Made by a program: the position numbers and the translations under genes | The notes under the pieces: model-generated | Told to the model about the DNA's origin: nothing | What the model saw: only the letters and a program-made list of their open reading frames with translations | The model's database searches: none | DNA from: Bacteroidales bacterium | GTDB lineage: Bacteria; Bacteroidota; Bacteroidia; Bacteroidales; UBA3663 | Length of the DNA stretch: 61,575 nt | Reading direction: 5' to 3' | NCBI GenBank assembly: GCA_017561935.1 | Contig: JAFZBE010000062.1 | Span: 1 to 61,575, forward strand | Shown: positions 17,122 through 25,990 of the stretch, piece after piece | Layout of the letters: each line of letters opens with the position of its first letter | Numbering within the stretch: the stretch's first letter is position 1

Positions 17122-19572
17122 ATGAAATATCCAACCATCCTTTTGACCCTGGTCGGTCTGCTCGGCCTTACGGCATGTGAGCAGTCGGAACCGACTGTCG
17201 AAAACAATCTGACACTTCATTACAGTCAGCCGGCACAGTACTTCGAGGAAAGCCTGCCCATCGGCAATGGTGGTCTCGGAGCATTGATCTATGGCGGTGT
17301 GGCCGAAGAACACATTTCGCTTAACGACATCACGCTTTGGTCGGGAGAGCCCGACCTCATCCCCTGGACACCCAATGCCTACAAGAACCTGCCGAAGGTG
17401 CGTGCCATGCTCGACAAGGAGGATTATCGGGCAGCTGAAAGAGAGAACATGAAGATCGAGGGACACAACAGCGAGCTCTACCAGCCGCTGGGCACCCTGC
17501 TCATCACCGACCTGAAGGGCGAGGGCGAATGCAGCTCATACTCCCGTTCGCTCGATCTGGACAAGGCGATGGCATACGTTGCCTACGAGATGGCCGACAA
17601 GAGCCGTGTGGAGCGCGAGAGCTTTGCTTCGGCTCCCGATTCGGTGATTGTGGTCAGGCTGAAGTCCTACAACACGTCGTTGAACCAGCGCATCCGTCTG
17701 GCTTGCCCCCTGCCGAGCGTGATCAGCGTGGAGCCCGGCAAGATCTACACCGAGGGCTACGTGGCATATAGCACCAAGCTCAAGAAGGGCGAGGCCGATC
17801 GTTTCCATTACGATGCGAACCGAGGCATACATTTCCGCACCGAAGTGCGCATCCAGGCCCCCGAGGGCTGCGTAAATGTGGAGGGAGACACGGCGCTCGT
17901 GATCAGCGGCTGCGACGAAGCCATCCTGGTGCTGACCAATGTGACCAGTTTCAATGGTCCATACAAGGATCCCGCCACCGAAGGTCGTGACTATCGTACG
18001 GCTGTGGCCCAGCGTCTCGACAATGCCATGTCGAAGAATTACCAGACGCTGCAGGCTCGCCACCTCGAGGATTATCAGCGTCTCTTCCATCGCGTGTGCC
18101 TTGACTTGGGACAGACGGCCGACTCGATCCTTGCCCTCGACACCGACAAGCAGCTTTTGCTCAATGATGATGCCGACTATTTCAATCCCGACCTTGAGGA
18201 ACTTTATTTCCAGTACGGACGTTACCTGCTCATCTCGTCAAGCCGTACCGAGGGCGTGCCTGCCAACCTGCAGGGCCTTTGGAACGAGAGCATGACACCA
18301 CCGTGGAGCTGCAACTATACGGTTAACATCAACGTGGAGGAGAACTACTGGCCTTCGGAGGTCGGAGCTTTGCCCGAGATGCATAACTCGATGCTGACAT
18401 GGATCAAGCGCTTGCCCAAGAGCGGTGCCATCTCGGCACAGAACTACTACGGCGCTACCATCACCGAGGAGCAGGGTGTGCCCACGTGGGTGGTTTGCCA
18501 CAACAGCGACATCTGGTGCATGACCAATCCTGTGGGTTATCAGAACGAGAGTCCGATGTGGTGCTGCTGGCCTATCGGTGGTGCTTGGGTTTCGACCCAC
18601 CTTTGGGAGCACTATATGTTCACGCAGGACCGAAAGTTCCTTGCCGAGGCCTATCCTGTGATGAAGGGTGCAGCACGATTCCTGCTGCAATGGCTTTACG
18701 AGAAGGACGGCTACCTGATGACCTATCCTTCTACGACACCCGAGAACGAATACAAGTTGGCCGATGGCTTCGAAGGCGCGACGTTCTATGGAGGTTCAGC
18801 CGACGTTGCCATGATTCGCGAACTTTTGAACGACGTACGCAGTGCTGCGAATGTGCTCTATGGCGAAGAGGTGACTAAGGATGATGCCGCCTTCCTCGAA
18901 CAGGTGAACAAGACCTTGGAGAAGCTGCTTCCCTACAAGATCGGCGCAAAGGGCAACCTGCAGGAATGGTACTTCGATTGGGATGACAAGGATCCGCACC
19001 ATCGTCACCAGTCACATCTATTCGGCCTGTACCCAGGACACCATATTTCGGTGGATGCCACTCCGGAACTGGCCCAGGCATGTGCCAAGACGCTCGAGAT
19101 CAAGGGCGACAAGACCACAGGCTGGAGCGCCGGCTGGAGAGTCAACCTGTTTGCCCGTCTGCGTGATGCCCAGGGTGCATACCATATCTTCCGCAAGCTG
19201 ATGACGTTTGTGCATCCTCAGAATTACCGAGGAGAGGATCGTCGTCGTGGAGGAGGCACTTATCCTAATCTTTTCGATGCCCATTCGCCATTCCAGATTG
19301 ACGGCAACTTTGGCGGCACGGCCGGTGTGATGGAGATGCTTGTGCAGAGCCGTTGGATCGGCGAGAATGAGAGTGAAGCTATCCTGCTTCCCGCCTTGCC
19401 TGAACAGTGGAAGGCTGCCGGCCATATCAAGGGCGTGCGCCTGCGTGGCGGCTACGAGCTCAGCATGGAGTGGCAGGATGGCAAGGTGACCAAGATCGAC
19501 GTCGTGAGTCACCGCCCATCGCCCGGCAAACTGCATGTTAAGTCTTTGGATGGCCAGAGCTGGGAGTATTAA
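17122..19572 (+). CDS. GH95 alpha-L-fucosidase (or alpha-L-galactosidase)
   Basis: Inverting exo-glycosidase expected to release terminal alpha-1,2-linked L-fucose. The open frame begins at 16945, but the promoter lies at 17062-17093, so the ATG at 17122 (816 aa) is used; it starts a lipoprotein signal ending LGLTAC. GH95 landmarks: ESLPIGNGGLGALIYGG and LNDITLWSGEP in the N-terminal domain, the paired Asn402 and Asn404 of NINVEENYWP, the acid candidate Glu541 in TPENEY, HRHQSHLFGLYPG, and base Asp727 in FQIDGNFGG. The usual NYWP context reads NxQMNYWP; here it is VEENYWP. Fucose versus galactose specificity cannot be settled by eye. First gene of a four-gene operon. Confidence 0.9.
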   Translation: MKYPTILLTLVGLLGLTACEQSEPTVENNLTLHYSQPAQYFEESLPIGNGGLGALIYGGVAEEHISLNDITLWSGEPDLIPWTPNAYKNLPKVRAMLDKEDYRAAERENMKIEGHNSELYQPLGTLLITDLKGEGECSSYSRSLDLDKAMAYVAYEMADKSRVERESFASAPDSVIVVRLKSYNTSLNQRIRLACPLPSVISVEPGKIYTEGYVAYSTKLKKGEADRFHYDANRGIHFRTEVRIQAPEGCVNVEGDTALVISGCDEAILVLTNVTSFNGPYKDPATEGRDYRTAVAQRLDNAMSKNYQTLQARHLEDYQRLFHRVCLDLGQTADSILALDTDKQLLLNDDADYFNPDLEELYFQYGRYLLISSSRTEGVPANLQGLWNESMTPPWSCNYTVNINVEENYWPSEVGALPEMHNSMLTWIKRLPKSGAISAQNYYGATITEEQGVPTWVVCHNSDIWCMTNPVGYQNESPMWCCWPIGGAWVSTHLWEHYMFTQDRKFLAEAYPVMKGAARFLLQWLYEKDGYLMTYPSTTPENEYKLADGFEGATFYGGSADVAMIRELLNDVRSAANVLYGEEVTKDDAAFLEQVNKTLEKLLPYKIGAKGNLQEWYFDWDDKDPHHRHQSHLFGLYPGHHISVDATPELAQACAKTLEIKGDKTTGWSAGWRVNLFARLRDAQGAYHIFRKLMTFVHPQNYRGEDRRRGGGTYPNLFDAHSPFQIDGNFGGTAGVMEMLVQSRWIGENESEAILLPALPEQWKAAGHIKGVRLRGGYELSMEWQDGKVTKIDVVSHRPSPGKLHVKSLDGQSWEY

Positions 19573-19575
19573 AAA

Positions 19576-20286
19576 ATGAATAATATGAAAAAGACTTTAT
19601 TGATGCTTGTGGTGGCAGCACTTGCATGGGCTGCACAGGCACAGGATTCATTGCGAGTAACCATCTTTGGTGACAGTTATTCCACTTTCGAGGGATACTT
19701 GACACCCAAATACAACGAACCGTGGTACTTTACTCCCGAGAACCCTCATCACGCGAAGGGCAACGACGTGACACGCGTCGAACATACCTGGTGGTGGCAG
19801 GTCATCGACCAGATGGGTTGGAAACTTGAGATGAACAACTCGTACAGCGGTTCGACAGTAGGTTACGCGGGTTACAACTACGACAACTACAAGCCGCGTT
19901 CGTTCAACACCCGTGTCGAAAACCTCGGCAACCCCGACATCATCCTCTCGTGCTGCATCACCAACGACTCGTGGACGGGTGAACTGGTTGGCAACTACAA
20001 GTGGGCCAATTGGACCGACGATGATCTGTGGTTCTTCCGTCCTGCCATGGCTCGTCTTTGCAGCGTCATTAAGCAGAACTATCCTTTGGCACGCATTTAC
20101 TTCATCCTCAATACCGACCTCAAGCCCGAGCATGCCGAGTCGATGCGCGTCATCTGCCGACACTATGGCTTGCCTCTCATCGAACTGCACGACATCGACA
20201 AGCAGTTGGGTCACCCCAGCCAGGCCGGCATGAAGGCCATTGCCCAGCAGGTGATGGACTTTGTGAAGGAAGATTTGAAGAAGTGA
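19576..20286 (+). CDS. SGNH/GDSL-type hydrolase, probable carbohydrate esterase
   Basis: Exported 236-aa protein with signal peptide MKKTLLMLVVAALAWAAQAQ. Block I is FGDSYSTFEGY with the nucleophile Ser, block V is GHPSQAGM with the catalytic His (the usual DxxH spacing is altered), and an Asn in CCITNDSW occupies block III. It begins 4 nt after the GH95 stop, or 13 nt if the second ATG (19585) is used, and is followed by GH31, so it is almost surely cotranscribed. Between a fucosidase and an alpha-xylosidase the most plausible role is removal of acetyl groups from side-chain sugars; this is inference from context. Confidence 0.8.
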   Translation: MNNMKKTLLMLVVAALAWAAQAQDSLRVTIFGDSYSTFEGYLTPKYNEPWYFTPENPHHAKGNDVTRVEHTWWWQVIDQMGWKLEMNNSYSGSTVGYAGYNYDNYKPRSFNTRVENLGNPDIILSCCITNDSWTGELVGNYKWANWTDDDLWFFRPAMARLCSVIKQNYPLARIYFILNTDLKPEHAESMRVICRHYGLPLIELHDIDKQLGHPSQAGMKAIAQQVMDFVKEDLKK

Positions 20287-20331
20287 GGCTTTTTTGCCAG
20301 ATAGCCCCAATATTAAATTTACAACTATAAT

Positions 20332-23300
20332 ATGAAGAAGATTCAAATCGCATTCATGTCTTTGCTGGCATGTCTTGTTCTCAGCGCCTGTGGGGGCAAG
20401 GCCGTGCGTCAGCAGGGACAGCAGGTCACCGTCCGTGTGGAGCAGACCACTGCTAACGGACCCCGACTCGTTCGTCTCGAAGTGATGGGCGAGAAGATCA
20501 TCCGTGTTACCGCTACTGCCGAAGACAAGTTTGCCGACCGCCCTTCGCTCATCATCGTGCCACAGGACCAGAAGGTGAACTATGAGCTCGTCGAGAATGG
20601 CGACACCGTGCGGGTCAAGACAGCCTTCGTTGTGGCCAATGTGCTCAGAAGCAACGGCAAGGTATGGTTCACCAACCTCAAGGGCGACCTCATCCTCACC
20701 GAACAAGCTGAGGGCAGCAAGACCTTCAGCCCCTATAGCGCTACACAGACCGTCTGGACAGCCAATGGCGATGGCCCCGCCGAAGTGCCCAATCCCACTA
20801 CCTGGAAAGGATGGTCAACACGCGTCGTCTTCGAGAGCCCTGCCGACGAGGCCTTCTATGGCCTTGGCCAGCATCAGGCCGATGACTGGAACTACAAGGG
20901 AAAGAACGAGGAACTCTTCCAGTATAACACGAAGGTTTCTGTGCCGTTCATCGTGTCAAGCCGCAACTATGGCGTGCTAGTCGATAGTTATTCGCTGATG
21001 CGTTTCGGCAACCCCAAGGACTATAGCCAGCTGCCCGCACTCTTCGACCTCTACGACAAGGATGGCGTCGAGGGTGCTCTCACAGGCACCTATACCGCCC
21101 CAGGCGTGGAGACTTTGGTGCGTCGAGAGGACAGCATCTACTTCGAGAATCTTGCTTCGGCCAAGAACCTGCCCAAATACCCGCTCTTCAAGGCACAGGT
21201 GACCTTTGAGGGCGAAATCGTGCCCCGTGTGACCGGCGAATACAACTTCAGCCATTACTACAGCGGCTATCAGAAGATTTATATCAACGACCGCAACGTC
21301 TATACCGAGGACGTGCAGGGTATTGGTGTCGAGGGTGACCAGACGATCTGGCGCACCGCATGGAATCCGAATGCCCGCAAGTTCGCCGTCCGTATGGAAG
21401 CCGGCAAGCGCTACGAGTTCCGCCTTGAATGGGCACCCGACGGTGGCGAAGCCTATTGCGGACTGCGTGCTTTGGCTCCCGTCCTTCCCGAGGAGCAGGC
21501 TAAGCTCAGCTTCTGGAGCGAAATGGTGCAGCAGCTCGACTATTACTTCATAGCAGGCGATAACAGCGACGAGGTTATCAAGGGTTACCGCACCCTTACC
21601 GGCAAGGCGCAGATCATGCCCAAGTGGCTCTTCGGTTTCTGGCAGAGCCGCGAACGCTACAAGAGTCAGCGCGAGATTCTCGATGCCCTCAAGGGCTTCC
21701 GCGACCGCAAGTTGCCCATCGACAACATCGTCATGGACTGGAACTATTGGAGTCCCGATTCGTGGGGTGCGTTTACCTTCGATACCCTTCGTTTCAGCGA
21801 TCCAAAGGGTATGATCGACACCATCCATGCCCAGCACGCCAAAATCATGATCTCCTGCTGGCCCAAGTATTACCTCACTACCGACAACATGAAGGAACTG
21901 GACAAGATGGGCAAGATCTACCAGCAGAGCATCAAGGATTCGCTCTACGACTGGCTGGGCTACAAGTATGCCTTCTATGATGCCTACGACCTCGATGCAC
22001 GCAAGGTGTTCTGGCGTCAGCTTTACGAAAAACTGGGCACCATCGGCATGGATGCATGGTGGATGGATGCTTCGGAGCCGAATGTGCGCGACTGCACCGA
22101 CCTGCCTTACCGCAAACTGCTCTGCGGCCCCACGGCGCTGGGTTCGAGCGACGAATACTTCAACGCATACTCCATCGTCAATGCCGAAGCCATCTATGAT
22201 GGTCAGCGTGGCTACGAGACTGCCGTTGAGCGCCAGGGCATCCCGTCCGACGATTCGCAGGCCCTCCAGAAGAGTGCCAGGTGGAACCAGTACGGCTTTG
22301 GCAATGACGAGGCCTTCTCACCCGACAACAACCGCGTCTTCCTTCTCACCCGCAACGGCTTTGCTGCCGAGCAACGTTTCTCTACAGCCACATGGTCGGG
22401 CGACATCGGCACACGTTGGGAAGACATGAAGACACAGATCACCGCAGGTCTCAATTTCTCCATCTCGGGTATTCCATATTGGAGCCAGGACATCGGAGGA
22501 TTCTCGGTTGAGAAGCGTTACGAGGCAGCACAGCACTTCTACGATGCCACAGGTCGTGAGAACGAGGATATGCGCGACTGGCGTGAGCTCAATGTGCGTT
22601 GGCACGAGTGGGGGGTCTTCACGCCCATGTACCGTGTGCACGGACAATTCCCGTTCCGCGAGCCGTGGAACATTGCTCCTGAATCGCATCCAGCCTACAA
22701 GGTCATCCGTTCCTGCATCGAGTTCCGCTATCGTATGATGCCATACATCTATTCGCTGGCTGGCCAAGTCTATTTCGACGACTACACCATGCTGCGTCCC
22801 CTGGTGATGGACTTTGGCTTCGACCCCAAGGCACTTGACGTGGCCTATCAGTTCATGTTCGGCCCCGCCTTCATGGTTTGCCCCGTTTATCAGTACAAGG
22901 CACGTCAGCGTGAGGTCTATTTCCCCGAAGGCCGCAAGTGGTACAATTTCTATGATGGCCGCCTTGCCTCCGAGGGAGGCGAGACCCGCATCTGTGCCGC
23001 ACCCTACGAGCAGATTCCCGTCTTTGTGCCCAGTGGCTCGATCATCCCATTCGGCCCGGCCTTGCAATATAGCGACGAGAAGCCTGCAGGAACCATTCGC
23101 CTCTATGTCTATCAGGGAGAGGACGGCGATTTCACCCTCTACGAGGACGAAGGCACCAACTATGGTTACGAGGCAGGACGCTTTGCCAACATCCACTTCA
23201 GTTACAACGACGCACAACATGAGCTCACCATCGCCGATCGTGAAGGCGAGTTCCCCGGTATGCTCCAGAAGCGCACCTTCATCGTCGTTCCCGTTGGCCC

Positions 23301-23382
23301 CGATCATATCCAAGGTTATGATCCCGAAGCCAAGGGCATCATAGTGCAGTACGATGGCAAGGTTCAAGTCGTGAAACTTTAA
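20332..23382 (+). CDS. GH31 alpha-xylosidase with inserted PA14 domain
   Basis: Exo-acting retaining glycosidase; GH31 enzymes with a PA14 insert (Cellvibrio Xyl31A, Bacteroides ovatus xyloglucan-locus GH31) remove alpha-1,6-xylose from the non-reducing end of xyloglucan oligosaccharides. The 1016-aa protein has a lipoprotein signal (LVLSAC), an N-terminal beta-sandwich, a PA14-like insert at about residues 283-385 (SHYYSGYQKIYINDRNVY), and the (beta/alpha)8 barrel with nucleophile Asp579 in WWMDASEP and acid/base Asp691 in WSGDIGTRW. Catalytic residues are intact. Third gene of the operon, 45 nt after the esterase gene. Confidence 0.9.
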   Translation: MKKIQIAFMSLLACLVLSACGGKAVRQQGQQVTVRVEQTTANGPRLVRLEVMGEKIIRVTATAEDKFADRPSLIIVPQDQKVNYELVENGDTVRVKTAFVVANVLRSNGKVWFTNLKGDLILTEQAEGSKTFSPYSATQTVWTANGDGPAEVPNPTTWKGWSTRVVFESPADEAFYGLGQHQADDWNYKGKNEELFQYNTKVSVPFIVSSRNYGVLVDSYSLMRFGNPKDYSQLPALFDLYDKDGVEGALTGTYTAPGVETLVRREDSIYFENLASAKNLPKYPLFKAQVTFEGEIVPRVTGEYNFSHYYSGYQKIYINDRNVYTEDVQGIGVEGDQTIWRTAWNPNARKFAVRMEAGKRYEFRLEWAPDGGEAYCGLRALAPVLPEEQAKLSFWSEMVQQLDYYFIAGDNSDEVIKGYRTLTGKAQIMPKWLFGFWQSRERYKSQREILDALKGFRDRKLPIDNIVMDWNYWSPDSWGAFTFDTLRFSDPKGMIDTIHAQHAKIMISCWPKYYLTTDNMKELDKMGKIYQQSIKDSLYDWLGYKYAFYDAYDLDARKVFWRQLYEKLGTIGMDAWWMDASEPNVRDCTDLPYRKLLCGPTALGSSDEYFNAYSIVNAEAIYDGQRGYETAVERQGIPSDDSQALQKSARWNQYGFGNDEAFSPDNNRVFLLTRNGFAAEQRFSTATWSGDIGTRWEDMKTQITAGLNFSISGIPYWSQDIGGFSVEKRYEAAQHFYDATGRENEDMRDWRELNVRWHEWGVFTPMYRVHGQFPFREPWNIAPESHPAYKVIRSCIEFRYRMMPYIYSLAGQVYFDDYTMLRPLVMDFGFDPKALDVAYQFMFGPAFMVCPVYQYKARQREVYFPEGRKWYNFYDGRLASEGGETRICAAPYEQIPVFVPSGSIIPFGPALQYSDEKPAGTIRLYVYQGEDGDFTLYEDEGTNYGYEAGRFANIHFSYNDAQHELTIADREGEFPGMLQKRTFIVVPVGPDHIQGYDPEAKGIIVQYDGKVQVVKL

Positions 23383-23407
23383 TCCCCATTTGTTTTTGTT
23401 GACAGCC

Positions 23408-23426
23408 ATGTTTGGCTGCCAAACAT
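23408..23426. promoter_or_regulatory. Perfect 19-bp palindrome before the GH3 gene
   Basis: ATGTTTGGC-T-GCCAAACAT is a perfect inverted repeat with a one-nucleotide centre, 17 nt before the GH3 start codon. There is no T-run behind it. It shares the TTTGGC...GCCAAA half-sites with the palindrome at 16995-17017, so it may be an operator or an RNA processing/stability hairpin between GH31 and GH3. Confidence 0.55.
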
Positions 23427-23442
23427 AACCCTTTTGACCAGC

Positions 23443-25908
23443 ATGAACTCTCGTCATACAATATCTATCCTTTTGGCTTCTTTAGCCACTGCTGCTATGG
23501 CGCAGCAGGTAGAGATTGATCCTTATGAGGCACAGTCAACCCTCTTTGTCCCAACCTATTCCCTTAGCACCCAACCCATCGAGCAACGTGTCAAGGATGC
23601 TCTCAGCCAGATGACACTGGCTGAAAAGTGCCGTTTGTGTTATGCTCAGTCCAAGTTTTCGACTCCTGGTGTTCCACGTCTTGGTATCCCCGAGATACGC
23701 TATAGTGATGGCCCTCACGGCGTGCGTGCCGAAATCAATTGGAACAATTGGGGCTATGCCGGATGGAATAACGATTCCATCACAGCTTATCCTGCACTCA
23801 CCTGTCTGGCTGCCACCTGGAACCGCGACCTTGCTTTCTCCTATGGCTTCAATGTGGGACAAGAGGCACGCTATCGCCAAAAGAATGTCTTGCTTGGTCC
23901 AGGTGTGAACATCTATCGAACACCGCTCAATGGCCGTAACTTCGAATATATGGGCGAGGACCCGTGTCTTGCCGCCAAGATGGTGGTGCCTTACATCCTC
24001 GGTGTTCAGAAGAACGGAGTGGCCGCTTGTGTCAAGCATTACATCTTCAACGATCAGGAGGAATTCCGTGGTCATGTCGATGTAAAGGTTTCCGATCGTG
24101 CCTTTCACGAGATCTACCTGCCACCCTTCAAGGCTGCAGTGGAGAAGGGCAAAGTCTGGAGCGTCATGGGTTCCTACAACCAATATCTCGACCAGCACGT
24201 TTCCCACAACGAAGTGCTCCTTGACAAGGTGTTGAAAGGTGAGTTGGGCTTCGATGGCGTGGTTATCACCGACTGGGGTGCAGCTCACGACACCGACGAA
24301 GCCATCTTCAACGGCCTCGATGTCGAGATGGGAACCTATACCAACGGCCTCACAACGGAGGCTGGCGATTTCGGCTACGACGATTATTATCTGGGACGTG
24401 CCTATTACGAGAAGGCTTTACGCGGCGAGGTGCCCGATTCAATCATCAACGACAAGGCTGCACGCATCCTGCGCATGATATTCCGCACCGAAGCCAGCAC
24501 CAACACGGCCTATCCCAATGGACGTGTGGCCAGCGACGACCAACTCGCTGCTGCCCGTAGGATTGCCGACGAAGGCATTGTCCTCCTTAAGAATGATCCC
24601 CTTAAAAACCCGGCTCCGAAATCCAAAACACAGAGCTCGGCCCCACTCTTGCCCATTCGTCCCGAACTTTACAATCGCATCCTTGTGGTGGGCGAGAACG
24701 CCACCCGCAGTCTTTGCATGGGTGGAGGTTCGTCGGAACTCAAGACCAAGATTGAGATTTCACCACTGCAGGGTATCCGCGACCGCTTTGGCGACAAGGT
24801 CACCATCGACTATGCCGAAGGCTATCGTTCGGGAGGTACCCACTATGGTCGCATCGATGCGGTAGATGCCAGTGTATATGACGAATTGCGAGCTGAAGCT
24901 GTTGCAAAGGCACGCGAGGCCGACCTCGTGATCTATGTGGGTGGTTTGAACAAGAACCATTACTCCGATTGTGAAGGTGGCGATCGTCTCACCTACGACC
25001 TCGATTTCCATCAGAACGAGCTCATCGATGCTCTTGCAGCTGCCAATCCCCGTCTCGTTTGCGTCATCATCTCGGGCAATGCTTTCCGAATGCCTTGGCT
25101 CGGCCGAGTGCCTGCGCTCCTTCAAAGCTGGTACTTGGGCTCAATGGCCGGTGCAGCTTTGGCCGACATCTTGTCGGGCGACGTGTGTCCTTCGGGCAAG
25201 ACCATCTTCACCTATCCCGTATCGCTTGCCGATTGCCCAGCCCATCAGTTGGGACGTATCAGCTATCCGGGTGTCAGCCCCGACGAGATGCCACGGGCTT
25301 GGAGTTATCGTCCCAATACCAATCCACGTTCGGCCGACCTGCTTGCCATCGCCTCCAAGAGTCCTACGGCTCTGCGTGATGCTGCGAGTGGCTTCGCCCC
25401 ATCGCTCAAAGTGCGCAATACGTCCAACGATCCTTCCACCCACCGTGGAGCAGGCGACGAAGTGGAGGTCTATGCCGAGGACATCCTTGTGGGCTATCGC
25501 TGGTACGACTATCACAAGCTCAATGGCGTGGGAACCTCGAGCGTTGTCTTCCCCTTCGGTTATGGGTTGAGTTACACGAAGTTCGAATACAGCATTCCCA
25601 CCATCTATGCGGGCACAGTGAGCGTGGAGGTGACCAATGTCGGCAAGGTCGAAGGCCAGGAGGTAGTGCAATTCTATGTGTCCGATAACAAGAGCTCCGT
25701 CATCCGTCCCAAGAAGGAGTTGAAGCATTTCGAGAAAGTCAACCTCAAGCCCGGCGAACGCAAAGTGGTCAGCTACATCATCCAAAACGAAGATCTCTGC
25801 TATTATGATGAAGTGAAAGGCCGTTGGTGGTTCGAGTCGGGCGACTTCACGGTTTATGTCGGTTCATCTTCTGTCGATATCCGAGGAAAGATTGATATCA
25901 CCCGATGA
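23443..25908 (+). CDS. GH3 beta-glucosidase
   Basis: Retaining exo-enzyme, probably cutting beta-1,4-glucose from de-xylosylated backbone oligosaccharides. The 821-aa protein starts at ATG 23443 (a TTG at 23434 is in frame but precedes the signal peptide). It has a Sec signal ending AAMAQQ, the N-terminal barrel with GPGVNIYRTPLNGRNFEYMGEDP and KHYIFNDQE, the nucleophile Asp277 in VITDWGA, an alpha/beta sandwich domain, and a C-terminal fibronectin-III-like domain (about 700-821). Last gene of the fucose/xylose/glucose operon. A beta-xylosidase activity cannot be excluded from sequence alone. Confidence 0.88.
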   Translation: MNSRHTISILLASLATAAMAQQVEIDPYEAQSTLFVPTYSLSTQPIEQRVKDALSQMTLAEKCRLCYAQSKFSTPGVPRLGIPEIRYSDGPHGVRAEINWNNWGYAGWNNDSITAYPALTCLAATWNRDLAFSYGFNVGQEARYRQKNVLLGPGVNIYRTPLNGRNFEYMGEDPCLAAKMVVPYILGVQKNGVAACVKHYIFNDQEEFRGHVDVKVSDRAFHEIYLPPFKAAVEKGKVWSVMGSYNQYLDQHVSHNEVLLDKVLKGELGFDGVVITDWGAAHDTDEAIFNGLDVEMGTYTNGLTTEAGDFGYDDYYLGRAYYEKALRGEVPDSIINDKAARILRMIFRTEASTNTAYPNGRVASDDQLAAARRIADEGIVLLKNDPLKNPAPKSKTQSSAPLLPIRPELYNRILVVGENATRSLCMGGGSSELKTKIEISPLQGIRDRFGDKVTIDYAEGYRSGGTHYGRIDAVDASVYDELRAEAVAKAREADLVIYVGGLNKNHYSDCEGGDRLTYDLDFHQNELIDALAAANPRLVCVIISGNAFRMPWLGRVPALLQSWYLGSMAGAALADILSGDVCPSGKTIFTYPVSLADCPAHQLGRISYPGVSPDEMPRAWSYRPNTNPRSADLLAIASKSPTALRDAASGFAPSLKVRNTSNDPSTHRGAGDEVEVYAEDILVGYRWYDYHKLNGVGTSSVVFPFGYGLSYTKFEYSIPTIYAGTVSVEVTNVGKVEGQEVVQFYVSDNKSSVIRPKKELKHFEKVNLKPGERKVVSYIIQNEDLCYYDEVKGRWWFESGDFTVYVGSSSVDIRGKIDITR

Positions 25909-25942
25909 AACGGAGGCCAAATAAGAGAAATTAAGCGAAAAA

Positions 25943-25975
25943 TTTGGAGGTTTCGAAGAAATAGTCTATCTTTGC
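25943..25975 (+). promoter_or_regulatory. Promoter of the DUF4139 gene
   Basis: TTTG (25943-25946) and TATCTTTGC (25967-25975) are separated by 20 nt. The ATG is at 25991, giving a very short leader of about 10 nt. This separates the gene from the upstream GH operon. Confidence 0.8.
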
Positions 25976-25990
25976 CCCAAAAAGAAAGTT

